Positions 17,764 to 28,869 are shown, numbered from the stretch's first letter. The stretch: DNA of 37,957 nt from Chara braunii (GCA_003427395.1 BFEA01000025.1:5851-43807), one strand, 5' to 3'. Program-made: numbers and translations. The notes: generated by a model from the sequence alone, not told the origin.

Positions 17764-18559
17764 ACTTCGGAAAGAAGGGGAGCAACTCTAATATGTATAG
17801 AGCTATGGCTGAACCCAACTAATGACATGAGCCTATTTCAAAGTTTGCGTGTGCGTGCGGTTATCTGTTCGCATGCCTGTTTTGAGTGTTTTATGGGCCG
17901 GAGTGTGTGTGTGTGGCCTGTAAGGGCTTGTGACTGATTGGAAGGCCTGAAGGGACGATACTTTCCTGAGACCGTGATATTGAGGGTCGTAGTGGGGAAA
18001 ACACTCAAGTGGCGGGGAAAGAGGCCCGCGACACTTATGTGCAACAAAAAGTACCCGAGTAATAGTACTAGTAATTAGGTGGGTATTAGGTCAAGCAGCC
18101 CAAGTCTAGACCCTGTGCGGACGATATCAGAACTTGCAACGGTATCTCCCTCTGCAAAGGGACGAAGGCACCGACTGCTCGGATGGCCACGTGGTCACGA
18201 AGTCGCTACTTGAGAGGTGACTTTTTCTCTATATATGGGAGGCGGAGTTGGAGCCTCAACCCCTCTCACGGCATACGAGTGAGGACAGAGGTACCGACTG
18301 TCATTACCTATTATGGTAGGTAGTGTGTTTCTCTTGGCTCCCCCGTCCGCATGGCCGGGGTTAGATTAATTTTTGAGTCGTCTTAAATTTTACGACGGCG
18401 CGACATATAGGTCTTCCCATATCGGGTGGTCCGACTCCCCAGGACTCGTTCTAATTTATTTTTGCCCTGCCGCCCGAGCCTTTGACTAATTTAGATCGTG
18501 GTCGCTGCATCCCGCGGGACCTTTTCTTGTTCTCTTCTAACCCTCCGACCCTTATGGCC
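17764..18559. other. Non-coding, TATA-like element at about 18228
   Basis: CTCTATATATGGGAGGCGG near 18225 looks like a TATA box, but no transcript, LTR terminus or primer-binding site could be tied to it. No gene is seen. Confidence 0.35.
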
Positions 18560-19150
18560 GAAGAATTTTAATTTTTACTAACTTTTACCTGTTGTCGTAC
18601 ACGTCGTATCACTGCGTATGGTCACCTAGCTACCTCGGCCTCAATGGTCGAGAAGTTCGTATGACGGCGTCATGCCAAAAAAAATTCTCACTTTTTACTC
18701 CAGACTGTCCCCAACACGGTAACTGACGTCGATACTCTATCGAATGCAAAATCATGAGCAAATACCCTTATAACGGTGTTTGCTCCGACAATGGACACCA
18801 CCTCGATGAAGGCATTCACCTTGGCCATAATGACGATAATTACGGGTGTGATGACGAATAATATCGCCTTAACGAGCAAGGTCAAGATCACCTTGACGAC
18901 CGTTAAAAGCACCACGTTCACCACCGAGCTAAAAGTGACGACCAAGATAAACGCAACAAACTACACTACCCTGATATCGGTATCGAACCGTAACATCATC
19001 GTCATGATTACGCCACGTGACCACCACACACAACTGCCTCTTACCAAATATGTGAAATGAGAATGATCCTCTCGTTCGAAACGGGAGGATACATCTTTCC
19101 CTACACGACAGTAACGGTTAATAGCTGATGTCATTTTCGATAAATTTTTC
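18560..19150 (+). repeat. Diverged repeat, copy A: low-complexity ACC/ATG-rich block ending in a hairpin
   Basis: A hairpin-like CTCGGCC-tcaat-GGTCGAG (about 18634) is followed by a degenerate ACC/GAC/ATG-rich stretch (Thr/Met/Ile-rich in one frame, 18776-19060). A hairpin ATCCTCTC...GGGAGGAT (19066-19090) followed by ACATC closes it. The same order of parts recurs at 19440-19805. The open frame looks like a by-product of the repeat rather than a gene. Confidence 0.5.
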
Positions 19151-19439
19151 ACCGAGCTGCCATATTTTCATAAAATTTTATTTTTTTCCTTGTTTCTTTT
19201 TCGGTGTGATATGTACGTGTTTTAGGGCATGTATTCAGTTTCGATATATTTGGACCAGTAACAAAAAGTTGTCAAAAACACCGAATTCATAGAAACTTTG
19301 GTGAACTTCAAAATTTACTCTGAATAGGGTTTTATAGTACTTTTGAGTTTCTTTTTTTCGTTTTTTTTGTCTTTTGGATGTTTGTATTATAAGCCTGCGA
19401 TGAAAACTACGAATTTCAGACCTTCCATTAACCATCTCT

Positions 19440-19805
19440 CGTGCCCACTGTCACTTACTTCTTAATGTACTTGGCCCGAGATCTCGGCCAAGTTCGTCTA
19501 ATATTTAGCGAGACTAACGTCTGTTGACAGTGAAAGTGACCACAATGAGCGCTACGAGAAGCACTTGGATGAACACCTCAACAAAGAGCACTAGAACGAA
19601 GACACACCATGCTGAAATGATGGACACCACGACCATGATGACGGACACCGTGAGCATTGGAGATGAGGGCGGTCACCACAATTTCGACAAGAACCATGTT
19701 GGGAACAATTGTGGCAACTTCGACGATTACCGTGCCTGCAAAATGAGTATGAATCTTCCCCTAAACATGGGAAGATACATTGCCAGCTACAACAAAGCAA
19801 CTTAG
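19440..19805 (+). repeat. Diverged repeat, copy B
   Basis: A long hairpin ACTTGGCCcGAG-at-CTCGGCCAAGT (about 19470-19494), then an ACC/ATG-rich degenerate block (19524-19750), then a hairpin ATCTTCCC...GGGAAGAT (19753-19776) followed by ACATT. It parallels copy A, and the stem differs from that of copy A by compensatory changes. Confidence 0.5.
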
Positions 19806-20118
19806 GAGGAGCGACCGTGGGGAAGAGAGCGCTCGATCGCTATTACTTTTTCCTATTTGCATCAAATCCCCTTCTTCTTTTTTCCTCTTCGCCATCGCAT
19901 TATCCTCATCTCTTTTCGTCTTCACTTCTTATTCTCTACCGTCTCCTTTTTTAGTCTCGTTCCTCCTCCTTTTGCTCTATCCTCTGTCAACTTCGTCGCT
20001 CGCTGCCTTACCGGTTTTCCCCTTCGATTCCTCTCACTCTCGAGTCGTCATTACACCAGCCTCCCATGCCCAATTAGGTGGCATAAACCCCACACCCACC
20101 ACGTTCGTCGTCTCCCCC
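19806..20118. other. Non-coding pyrimidine-rich stretch
   Basis: T/C-rich on the + strand, leading into the (GTCTTC)n tract. No gene is seen. Confidence 0.4.
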
Positions 20119-20226
20119 GTCTTCCTCTTCGTCTTCGTCTCCATCTTCATTTTCGTCTTCGTCTTCGTCTTCCTCTTTGCCTCCATCTTCGTCTTCGTGT
20201 TTGTTTTCGTCTTCGTGTTCGTCGTT
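20119..20226 (+). repeat. (GTCTTC)n degenerate hexanucleotide repeat
   Basis: Repeated CGTCTTCGTCTTC blocks with CTC/CAT interruptions. Confidence 0.85.
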
Positions 20227-20530
20227 ACTCGTCATCTTTGAATCCTCCTCATTGCTTCCGAGCTGAAGTGCCCTCCTACCGGCTGGTTCGACAGGCCTCC
20301 GAGTCAAAGATTGATCGTTCTAATTACCCGCAGTCTGTCAGATCACTCCCTATTATTGTCGAGCCTACTAAACGTGCCTGCGGCCTTACCACTCCGATCT
20401 AACCAAGCTCCCTCTTCCTACGCATGAACCTGGCCAACTCCACCACCTACATGCTTAGGAGTTGGTCACGACCTATGTGATTGAGGGCACACTCGCCAGA
20501 GACCAGCCCAAGCAGATCAGGGCTATAGTA

Positions 20531-20820
20531 TTTTACTCATTTACTTCCAGTGGAGATCGAACACAAGTCTGTATATTTCAACAGTTCGTGGGCGTACCAA
20601 CTGAGCTAGACCAGTTGGTTTACCACCAGCCCCGGACCGGATACCAGACCTGGTCCAGAAACAGATCCAAAAGAAAGATAAACAACTAAAAATAATAACA
20701 ATAAAAATAAAAATAAGGATAAACGTAAACGCAAGCCGCTGGCATCCCTTTGGTCCTCGTTGTCGGGCCTAGACTAGGGACCCTCAACCCCTCAATCGCT
20801 TCCAATCACGCTCCTTTGCT
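20531..20820 (-). repeat. tRNA-like repeat family, copy 2 with flanking body
   Basis: On the minus strand CTAGCTCAGTTGGTACGCCC (A box), GAACTGTTGAAATATACAG and TGTTCGATCTCC (B-box-like) lie at about 20553-20620. Homology with the 29.2-kb locus extends to the right, through AGACCTGGT, a T/A-rich stretch and GGGACCCTCAACCCCTC (20774-20790; GGGACCCTCAATCCCTC near 29614 in the other copy). The A/T-rich segment between them varies. The repeat unit is therefore longer than the tRNA-like part. Confidence 0.6.
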
Positions 20821-21710
20821 TTGTCGTTGATTGATGCTGATTTATGTTTTGCCACATTGGCTAATGACACGTCTTTCTCTTTCTTTGTTGACGCATGTCA
20901 AACATTTTTTTCTTTCTTGATCGATATAGGTCAGACATTTTTATGTTTTTTGGGTCGACCCAAACCAGACACTGTTACATAGATTAGGCTTGGGGCTTAG
21001 TCTTTATTGCATCGCTTTTCCTGCATAGAGCTTGCTCCGCATTTAGGATTATCTTCTTTAAATCTTTCTTGTTCCTTTTCGGTTCTCTCTATTTCAGCCG
21101 ATAGCGTATTTGATGTATCGCTTAATCCATTCGCAGGTCCGAGGATCGTGTAGCGGTACCCTTGCAGCCCGACAGGGAGGCCGGGCCAGTTTCAGGCCGT
21201 CAGCCTGATGGTACTAGGTATCTCCATACCTCGGTCTAGGCCGGCATATCGCTTCAGCCTAGGCCCAGGCCGGAAGGTTGGTTGAATCATTCTTCAGTTG
21301 TTCGTCCATTCATTCAGTCGAACAACACCTTTCAGCTGTTGCTTTTCGTGTGTGTTTATTTCCTCTTTCTCCCTCTCTCACCATCTTTGCATGTGCGTCA
21401 CACCAACCATCCTTACCAGAGGGGAAGAGCAAGACATAATGAAGTGCATCAAAAACGTGCTTGGTTTAAGGAATTGTTATATTTTTCTCCCTCACGTTGG
21501 CGCATCATGACTTCTAGGCTATTTGGTTCGTCGACCATCAGAACGCAAAGTTCATTCATATTTTATTGTCTGTTGTATCTTCGTTCGTGTTCATCGAAGG
21601 GGCGTTTCTCAGGGTTAATTATGATGTGACGATTTTAAATCATTTCATCAAGTAATTCAACAATCGTGATAAAATCATGGAACCATTGGTTTGGTCGCAG
21701 CAAAAGTCTG
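20821..21710. other. Non-coding stretch
   Basis: Includes a GGCC-rich patch (21170-21275, GGCCGGG, AGGCCGGCAT, CAGGCCGGAA) with short internal repeats. No gene or RNA is recognised. Confidence 0.35.
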
Positions 21711-21862
21711 AGTAATTTTTGAAGCAATCGCTTGAGTGATTGATACAAGTGGTCAACGACTTGTTGAATCCTCACCGAAAGTAATTAGTAATTTTTGAAG
21801 CAATCGCTTGAGTGATTGATACAAGTGATCAACGACTTGTTGAATCCTCACCGAAAGTAATT
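21711..21862 (+). repeat. 76-bp tandem duplication
   Basis: AGTAATTTTTGAAGCAATCG starts at 21711 and 21787. The two units differ at one base (AAGTGGTCAAC against AAGTGATCAAC). Confidence 0.93.
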
Positions 21863-22138
21863 ATGAAGTGAGAAAGATTCGGTGATTATGGAGTTTTTTA
21901 AAATCGGATTTCAACGATTTAAACCACCACTACCTTTTTTAGTGTTGGGAAAAACGAGAATATACATCACATCGCATTTTGGTGGGATCTGGGAGAAGGT
22001 CGGGTAGAAAAAAAAAAAAAATGAAAGATTGGGACACGTGGGGCCCATTTTGAAAAATAAAAATAAAAAACAAAGCACTTTGAATACTGAGACGTTGGGA
22101 AGATCCTCGCCGAGGTGGAAGTGACATCAGTTCTTTAA
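21863..22138. other. AT-rich non-coding stretch
   Basis: A13 near 22009. Nothing recognised. Confidence 0.35.
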
Positions 22139-22675
22139 GGAATGTATCTGACCAGTAAGTAAGGAACGTTCTTGTGTTTGTTTTCGTCTTTTTTGTTTTG
22201 TTCCTTCGCTATTGGTGCCCTACCATAGAGGTAGGGCGGATTCCACACGTGGAAAGAAACTACGAAGCTCACCTCATACTCACAAAAGTACTATAGCGTC
22301 CTATATCTGACGACAATCACAGGTAAGCTTTTTTTTTTTTTTTTCACGAGTTGTCATTGAACAGACGCCCTCACTGAGGGCACATTCTCAATAGGACCTC
22401 ATAGAATGTATTTGGCAAGTAAGTGTGGAACGTGCATGATGTTGTTTTTGTTTTATTCATTTTATTTTTTAATTTGCTTTTGGTGTCCTGCCAGAGTGGC
22501 AGGGCGGATTCCAAGCTGAGGAACAAACTGGCAAGCTCACCTCATACTCACAATAGTACTGTAGCGTATTGTACCCGACCGTGATCATGGCATGAGGGAT
22601 ACTTCTTGTTTTTTTGTCGTATGCCCTCACTGAGGGGACAATCTCATTAGCACCTCGTAGAATGTGCCTGATGAC
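22139..22675 (+). repeat. Diverged tandem repeat (about 265-bp period) with conserved hairpins
   Basis: Copy 1 starts GAATGTATCTGACCAGTAAG (about 22140) and copy 2 starts GAATGTATTTGGCAAGTAAG (about 22405). Both contain GGTG(C/T)CCT-hairpin-AGGGCGGATTCCA, then AAGCTCACCTCATACTCACAA, then GCCCTCACTGAGGG. The main hairpin is GCCCTACC-ataga-GGTAGGGC in copy 1 (22217-22237) and CCTGCCA-gag-TGGCAGG in copy 2 (22487-22503). A third start (GAATGTGCCTGATGAC, about 22660) is cut short. No protein is encoded. Confidence 0.8.
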
Positions 22676-22837
22676 TATCACAGCGTTAGTGAAGTTTTTT
22701 TCTTTTCTTTTTTTCGGATGTTACTGTCGTGAGTACCAAAAAACAAAATACAATAGGATGCCGACTCAGCAAAACTTGGTGCGCATTGAAATTCAGAGTC
22801 GGTAAAAACTGGTTTGAAGGTAGTGATGTTTTAAGAG
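22676..22837. other. Short non-coding spacer
   Basis: T-rich at 22696-22715, otherwise unremarkable. Confidence 0.3.
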
Positions 22838-23235
22838 GTGTTGAAAATTATGAATGCCCCCCCCCAACCCCGCCCCGCCCTTTGGATATGTTGAACATTT
22901 TGGAAATTTTGAAGCCTAAAGAAAGTTGAATATTTTGAATGTCCCCCTTATTTCCCAATGCAAATAGACGTTGAAGATGCTGAAAATTATAAACACCCCC
23001 CCGAGGCATCCAGATGAATTTTGACACTGAAGATTATGAAACTTTTGAAGTGGTGAAGATGTTGAACATTGTGAACCCCCCCTGCTTCCCCCTGTTTTGT
23101 TTTCTTTGAGGGTTCTTCATAGTTTTCAGCACCTTCACCACTTCAAAAATTTTAAAAAATTTAGAGTCTAGATATGTATTAACGTTGAAGATTCAAAAAC
23201 CTTTGAAGTCACTGTGGTGAAGATGCTGAAAACAG
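22838..23235 (+). repeat. Array of degenerate TTGAAGATG-TGAAAA units ending in C-runs
   Basis: Units lie near 22838, 22971, 23023, 23043 and 23181. Several are followed by C6-C9 runs. One inverted unit at 23110-23148 makes a 16-bp perfect inverted repeat with the 23043 unit (TTTTGAAGTGGTGAAG at 23043-23058 against 23133-23148). Confidence 0.65.
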
Positions 23236-24137
23236 CCGGCAGAGGCTTGGCAACTGCGACCTGGATGGACGCTGTGTGAATAATCAATCAAATCTGTGTT
23301 CTCCATATGACTCTTTGTGATGTCTGGCATCAATCACTACTATGGTCCCTCCGTCGCCCCCAGTGTTTGCACTTTCGAGCGATCCCGAATTCCAACCAAT
23401 TGCGAACTCGGGAAACTGAACCCCTGACCCTTCTTCCTGTTTGTTTTGTTTTGGGGGAGGTATGTTTAAAACTTCAGTACCTGTTTAAATGTTGAATATA
23501 AGTGAACTTGTTAACCACCTCTCGTGATTGGATGACTTCAAGAGGTGTATCTTGTGGAAGTGTGAGACCATTCAAACGGATTAATGTTGCACCCATACGA
23601 TCGCGAGGATCATAGATATAAAATGAGACAATGGCAGGTTGTGCATTTTATTCGGGAATCAAAGGGCAAAGTTTGTGATACAATCGCCCTTTAAGGATTT
23701 GGAGGCAGTGGTGTAACACGAACACTTTGGGGTGCAAGAGCAAGGGCAATGTTCAATGTTCGTTCACGATATTGTAGAAGCCTTCCCTGATCTGTGGGCA
23801 TTTCTTATAGTTTTACAATTTTGTGTGCAAATGTTTTTGGAGCGGAGGTCGCACTTTGCCATGTATGTTGCAAAATGTGGTCCATTGATGCTCATGAGGC
23901 CATTTAAGTGCACCGCAGTGAATGCATGGTTCTCTATTTCTCAAAGCTGCAGTTTTAACAGGGAGTGGTTGACACAGAAGGTCGGCAATGCAGAGGCGGG
24001 CATGGTGGATGTATGGTTATATAATTTGAAGATGAGCTCATCTGAAACGCTGTTGTCTTTGCTAGTGAGAAAAACAATCAGTTTGCCGCCTTGATCGACA
24101 TTTTGTAGCGAGCGATGATTCAACAACTGTGATTGCC
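23236..24137. other. Non-coding or unresolved stretch left of the large gap
   Basis: Two open frames overlap here on opposite strands (23732-24094 plus; minus from 23941 into the gap). Neither resembles a known family. A gene continuing into the gap cannot be excluded. Confidence 0.3.
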
Positions 24138-25052
24138 NNNNNNNNNNNNNNNNNNNNNNNNNNNNNNNNNNNNNNNNNNNNNNNNNNNNNNNNNNNNNNN
24201 NNNNNNNNNNNNNNNNNNNNNNNNNNNNNNNNNNNNNNNNNNNNNNNNNNNNNNNNNNNNNNNNNNNNNNNNNNNNNNNNNNNNNNNNNNNNNNNNNNNN
24301 NNNNNNNNNNNNNNNNNNNNNNNNNNNNNNNNNNNNNNNNNNNNNNNNNNNNNNNNNNNNNNNNNNNNNNNNNNNNNNNNNNNNNNNNNNNNNNNNNNNN
24401 NNNNNNNNNNNNNNNNNNNNNNNNNNNNNNNNNNNNNNNNNNNNNNNNNNNNNNNNNNNNNNNNNNNNNNNNNNNNNNNNNNNNNNNNNNNNNNNNNNNN
24501 NNNNNNNNNNNNNNNNNNNNNNNNNNNNNNNNNNNNNNNNNNNNNNNNNNNNNNNNNNNNNNNNNNNNNNNNNNNNNNNNNNNNNNNNNNNNNNNNNNNN
24601 NNNNNNNNNNNNNNNNNNNNNNNNNNNNNNNNNNNNNNNNNNNNNNNNNNNNNNNNNNNNNNNNNNNNNNNNNNNNNNNNNNNNNNNNNNNNNNNNNNNN
24701 NNNNNNNNNNNNNNNNNNNNNNNNNNNNNNNNNNNNNNNNNNNNNNNNNNNNNNNNNNNNNNNNNNNNNNNNNNNNNNNNNNNNNNNNNNNNNNNNNNNN
24801 NNNNNNNNNNNNNNNNNNNNNNNNNNNNNNNNNNNNNNNNNNNNNNNNNNNNNNNNNNNNNNNNNNNNNNNNNNNNNNNNNNNNNNNNNNNNNNNNNNNN
24901 NNNNNNNNNNNNNNNNNNNNNNNNNNNNNNNNNNNNNNNNNNNNNNNNNNNNNNNNNNNNNNNNNNNNNNNNNNNNNNNNNNNNNNNNNNNNNNNNNNNN
25001 NNNNNNNNNNNNNNNNNNNNNNNNNNNNNNNNNNNNNNNNNNNNNNNNNNNN
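24138..25052. other. Assembly gap of 915 N
   Basis: A run of N. The right flank begins with a short A-run. Confidence 1.
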
Positions 25053-25273
25053 AAAAAAAAAGAAAACACTGTTTTGCATAAAGAAAATAAAGATTTGTTG
25101 ACATTGTCGTCTCCCTATTTTTTTCCTTGTTGCTAGTGCTTGCTCATTTCCCCTTTCCCCCTTCCCTCTCCCCCCAAATCCTCATGTGCATCCTTGCCTA
25201 TCAATAGTTGTTCCTTTGAACAAAGCAATTTCGAAAAAAAATAAAAATAATAATGACATATTTCCCACTCCCC

Positions 25274-25814
25274 CCAAAAAACGCGAAGAATTTCAAGGTT
25301 AGGGAGAAAAAAAAACGATTGAGAAAATTATCGTAGAACTATAAGAAAAGCATAAACATGAGGAACGTGGAGCAAACCACATATTTATGTTGCACATGTG
25401 CAATTGAAAAACACATTATTATTTACTATATACAAGTAAGACCAAGTGAAAAAATAAAAAAAACGATGATAAACGTAAGCGGATTGAGTTGAATTGGTGG
25501 GCGTAAAATGGAAAACGGTATAGTTGTCGACAGTGGCCTGTTTGTCATTCCCTCCATTACAATAACACAATATTCGTGATTTCATTCCTATAATTAAATA
25601 AGCAACTTCAAAAAAAAAAAAAAAAAAGCAAAAAGAAAACTAGAGAGAGAATCATTTTTGTTGCTTACTCAACTCCCCCCATCTCCCTTTTCCCTAATCT
25701 TCATGTGCACCCTTTTCACTGACTCACCCCCATCTTTTTTTTTCTTACAACCATTCCGGGGGAAAAACAAAATCGACAACGAAAATAAGAACATAATTTC
25801 AAAAAACACGTCTT

Positions 25815-25877
<63 letters not shown>

Positions 25878-26536
25878 CCTCTTCCTCCCTATTCTTGCAG
25901 TTTTCTCCTTGCCGCTCACAAAAAACCGCGAAGAATTTCAAGGTTAGGAAAAAAAAGACCGATTCAGCAAATTATCATAGAATTGTAAGAAAAGCATGAA
26001 CATGAGGAACGTGGAGCAAACTACATATTTTTGTTGCATATGTGCAATTGAAAAACAGGTTTTTATTTATTATATATAAGTATGATCAAGGAGGGGGGGG
26101 GGGGGAACGATGATAAAATTAAGCGGATTGAGTTGAATTGGTAGGGGTAAAATTAAAAATAGTACAATTGTCGACAGTGGCCTATCTGACGTTCCCTTCA
26201 TTACAACAACACATTATTCGTGATTTCATTTTTAGAATAAAATATGCAACTTAAAAAAAAAAAAAAAAAAAAAAAAAAACTAGAGAGATCTAGTTTTCTT
26301 TTGCTTATTCATCTCCCCCCAGTTCCCTTTTCCTTAATCTTCATGCATCCTTTTCACTAACTCACCCCGGGCCTTTTTTTTTCTGACAACCATTCCGGGG
26401 GGAAAAAAAAATCGACAAAAAAAAGAACGACATAATGTCGAAAAACACGTCTCTTTGTCTTTCTCTCTCTCTCTGTCTCTCTCTCTTTCGATCCTCTTCC
26501 TCCCTATTCCTTGCACTTTTCTCCTTGCCGCTGACA
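25274..26536 (+). repeat. Two tandem copies of a roughly 644-bp AT-rich satellite-like unit
   Basis: Copy 1 begins near 25274 (GCGAAGAATTTCAAGGTTAG at about 25282) and copy 2 near 25918 (same block at about 25928). Both proceed through GAGGAACGTGGAGCAAAC, AAGCGGATTGAGTTGAATTG, GTCGACAGTGGCC, an A-run, ACTAGAGAGA, CAACCATTCCGG, AACACGTCT, a TC-repeat and TTCTCCTTGCCGCT. The sequence just left (25130-25273) looks like the end of an earlier, deleted copy, so at least 2.2 copies exist next to the gap. Confidence 0.88.
25818..25874 (+). repeat. (TC)n microsatellite inside satellite copy 1
   Basis: About 27 TC units. The equivalent site in copy 2 (26459-26488) is shorter and interrupted. Confidence 0.95.
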
Positions 26537-26627
26537 AAACTAAGGTCGACCGTAATTGCAGTCAAACACGTTTTAGAAAGGGAGAGGGGCGACGAAAGGG
26601 ATGGGGGTTTGGCGTAACTCCGAAACA

Positions 26628-26630
<3 letters not shown>

Positions 26631-26685
<55 letters not shown>
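26631..26685 (+). repeat. (AG)n microsatellite
   Basis: About 27 uninterrupted AG units. Confidence 0.95.
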
Positions 26686-26688
<3 letters not shown>

Positions 26689-26762
26689 TCATTAGCATCA
26701 TCAATATCAACACTCCGATCTCCTTCCCTGCCCCCCTCCCCCCCCCACGACAGGGATCGTTG

Positions 26763-26935
26763 TCAACATGATCATCATCATCATCACAAACGACACCAAC
26801 GCCACTATCAACACAATCATTATCATTATCGGTTCGATACGTTTTGTTATCATCATCATTACCATGAGCATGATCACGAGCCACATTAACATGGATGTGT
26901 ATATAAGACCATCATCAACACGGTGATTATCGTCA
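26763..26935 (+). repeat. Degenerate ATC/CAT/ACC trinucleotide tract
   Basis: ATCATCATCATCATC decays into CACCAACGCC- and TATCATTATC-type sequence. Open frames here (His/Ile/Met-rich) are repeat artefacts. Confidence 0.7.
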
Positions 26936-27376
26936 TCGATTCATCGGACACAATCGTTTATTCTCCCCGGCTCGTTTGCTTTTTCTCTTTTCCTTGTTCT
27001 TGGAATTCATCTCCGTACTTGGTTTCCCAAATCATCCTCCGCCATCTCGCACTTTTCTTCTCAGCTTCCGTGGTTTCCCCCCCATCCTCTCCACCATTTC
27101 ATGCCTTTGAATGCAATGATAATCGACTGAAGGACGATAGAAACGAACAACGAAAACAAAATTTGAAGTCGTTTCTCCACTTCCCTCGTCTGCTCGATGA
27201 GCGCTTGCAGTGACAAAAAAATAAATTAAATAAAAATTGACTCATAACTTTTCTCTCCTGCTCTTTCTTCTCCTTCCTCCTCCTCGAATTGTCCTTCGTT
27301 TTTTTCATCTACCTTACCTTCTTCCTCCTCTTTGTCTTCATCGTTCTTTGTTGCAGTCATATTGGCCTCTTTTACC

Positions 27377-27377
<1 letters not shown>
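26936..27377. other. Non-coding stretch
   Basis: C/T-rich with a short A-rich segment at 27215-27237. No gene is seen. Confidence 0.35.

Positions 27378-27465
<88 letters not shown>
27378..27465 (+). repeat. Compound (TC)n(AC)n microsatellite
   Basis: About 21 TC units pass directly into about 22 CA units. Confidence 0.97.
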
Positions 27466-28322
27466 TGTCGTGACTTTTCTCATTGGGCTCGTCAAATTAC
27501 CATTCTCCGTCCTCCCTCCTCCTTCCACTCGTCTCTCGGGCCTGCTGCTCACAAAATGTATCATCATCATCACCATTGTGATGTTACCGGTTAGTTCGTC
27601 ATCAGACTCATCACCTCACACACCATCCTCCTCTGCCTCGACTCTTATTCCTCCTTTTGGTCTCGCTTGGAATCCCCCTCGCATCCCTCCTCCCATTCGC
27701 CATTATCACCGTTATTATCATTTTGAGCATCTGCGTCATTGTGAGCGTGGAATCCCCCCCCTCCCCTCCTTCCCCCCACCATAATGACGATAATTATGAT
27801 GATGATCATGGTCGTAATCACAATGGAAATGAGTAGGATTAGCAACACGAACTTCTCATCGACCTAATTCCCCCCTCTCCTCGTCCTTAGCATGACAATC
27901 CACCCCTGATTTGTGTGTGTGCCCGTTTACCGAATACCCCCTCTACTCCTCACCATCACACAGGTCATCGTCATCATCATGATCACCATCATGACCCAGC
28001 CGGTCAATCCCCTACCATCTGGCACATGCTCTTCCACCCCCGACATCAGATTTTATGTTTTTTTGCATACGCGAGTGATTATGTGCGAGAAGGAGAGAGA
28101 AGAGAAAAAAAAAAGTGAATGAGAAAATGAGGAAGAGAGAGAGAAGAGAACAAAGGGAAAAAGCGCGTGAAAGAGAACACACCTTCATCACCCACTATGT
28201 TTCCCCGCTCTCAGCAGGATACGACCAATATACAATACGATCAATCAATTACGTCCACCACACAAACTGCCAGGAATACCAAATATGCCAGTCCCCCAAA
28301 GGCACAACAATGTTCGAAGAAA
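27466..28322. other. Non-coding with degenerate ATC/CAT tracts
   Basis: ATCATCATC-type simple sequence at about 27558-27580, 27700-27730, 27781-27830 and 27966-27995; a GAGA-rich stretch at 28088-28175. No gene is supported. Confidence 0.4.
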
Positions 28323-28500
28323 CACAGTGAAGCAACTCAGCGAAACTTCGTACAAGAGCCTTTGAAATGAGAAACACGCACGCACTGACGAAAGAGGAAG
28401 CAAGGCGAGAAACACCACGAAGCACCTCGACGAAGCTTGGTACAACAACCTTTGAAGCGGAAAACACAAATGTACCGATGAAGTAGAAAGCAAAAAGGAG
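28323..28500 (+). repeat. Diverged tandem duplication, about 88-bp period
   Basis: GTGAAGCAACTCAGCGAAAC...TTCGTACAAGAGCCTTTGAA and ACGAAGCACCTCGACGAAGC...TTGGTACAACAACCTTTGAA are collinear. Both continue with GAAAACAC-type sequence and GATGAAG/GACGAAAG. Confidence 0.7.
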
Positions 28501-28869
28501 CGCACAAAGGAATGAAGCGGAGCAAGAAACAGGAAGCAACACGGGAATGAAAGGGGCGAAACCACAACGATAGGGACAAACGGACCTTTCTCGAGCCCCG
28601 CACGCGTGGCACGATTTCAACGGCCGTGCAGTGACCCGTTCAAGACCTTTCCAGAACCCTTTACGCAGGAAGAGGAAAAAAAGATAGACGCGCGCAAGTT
28701 GTAGTTTCTACTGGGCCAATCCCCCTTGTCTCGATTGTTTTCCCAACACTGTAAGTTGGGCCTCGCGGGGGCGTCACGTGAGACCCGACTTACACTTTAG
28801 TAAGAGTATGAATAAGAGTACAGAAAAAAAGAAAGGAAAAACAAAAAGGCTCGGACCGACCTTTGTTGA
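28501..28869. other. Non-coding stretch
   Basis: Nothing recognised apart from the possible decayed 3' part of the adjacent U6-like copy and its T-runs (on the minus strand) near 28800-28850. Confidence 0.3.

Noticed and set aside
18225-18300. LTR promoter (TATATATGGG)
   Set aside because: No TG...CA ends, no second LTR and no primer-binding site could be found.
18776-19060. Thr/Met/Ile-rich 94-codon frame resembling a secreted or membrane peptide
   Set aside because: It lies in a degenerate ACC/ATG repeat with an equally open opposite strand, and the parallel block at 19524-19805 does not keep the protein.
23732-24137. Open frames on both strands entering the large gap
   Set aside because: No family resemblance and mutually overlapping; the N run makes them look longer than they are.
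26573-26892. His/Asp- or Ile/Met-rich frames
   Set aside because: Products of (AG)n and ATC-type simple sequence.
25800-27480. CRISPR-like array
   Set aside because: The repeats are dinucleotide microsatellites and a large tandem unit, without regular spacers; the sequence is eukaryotic.
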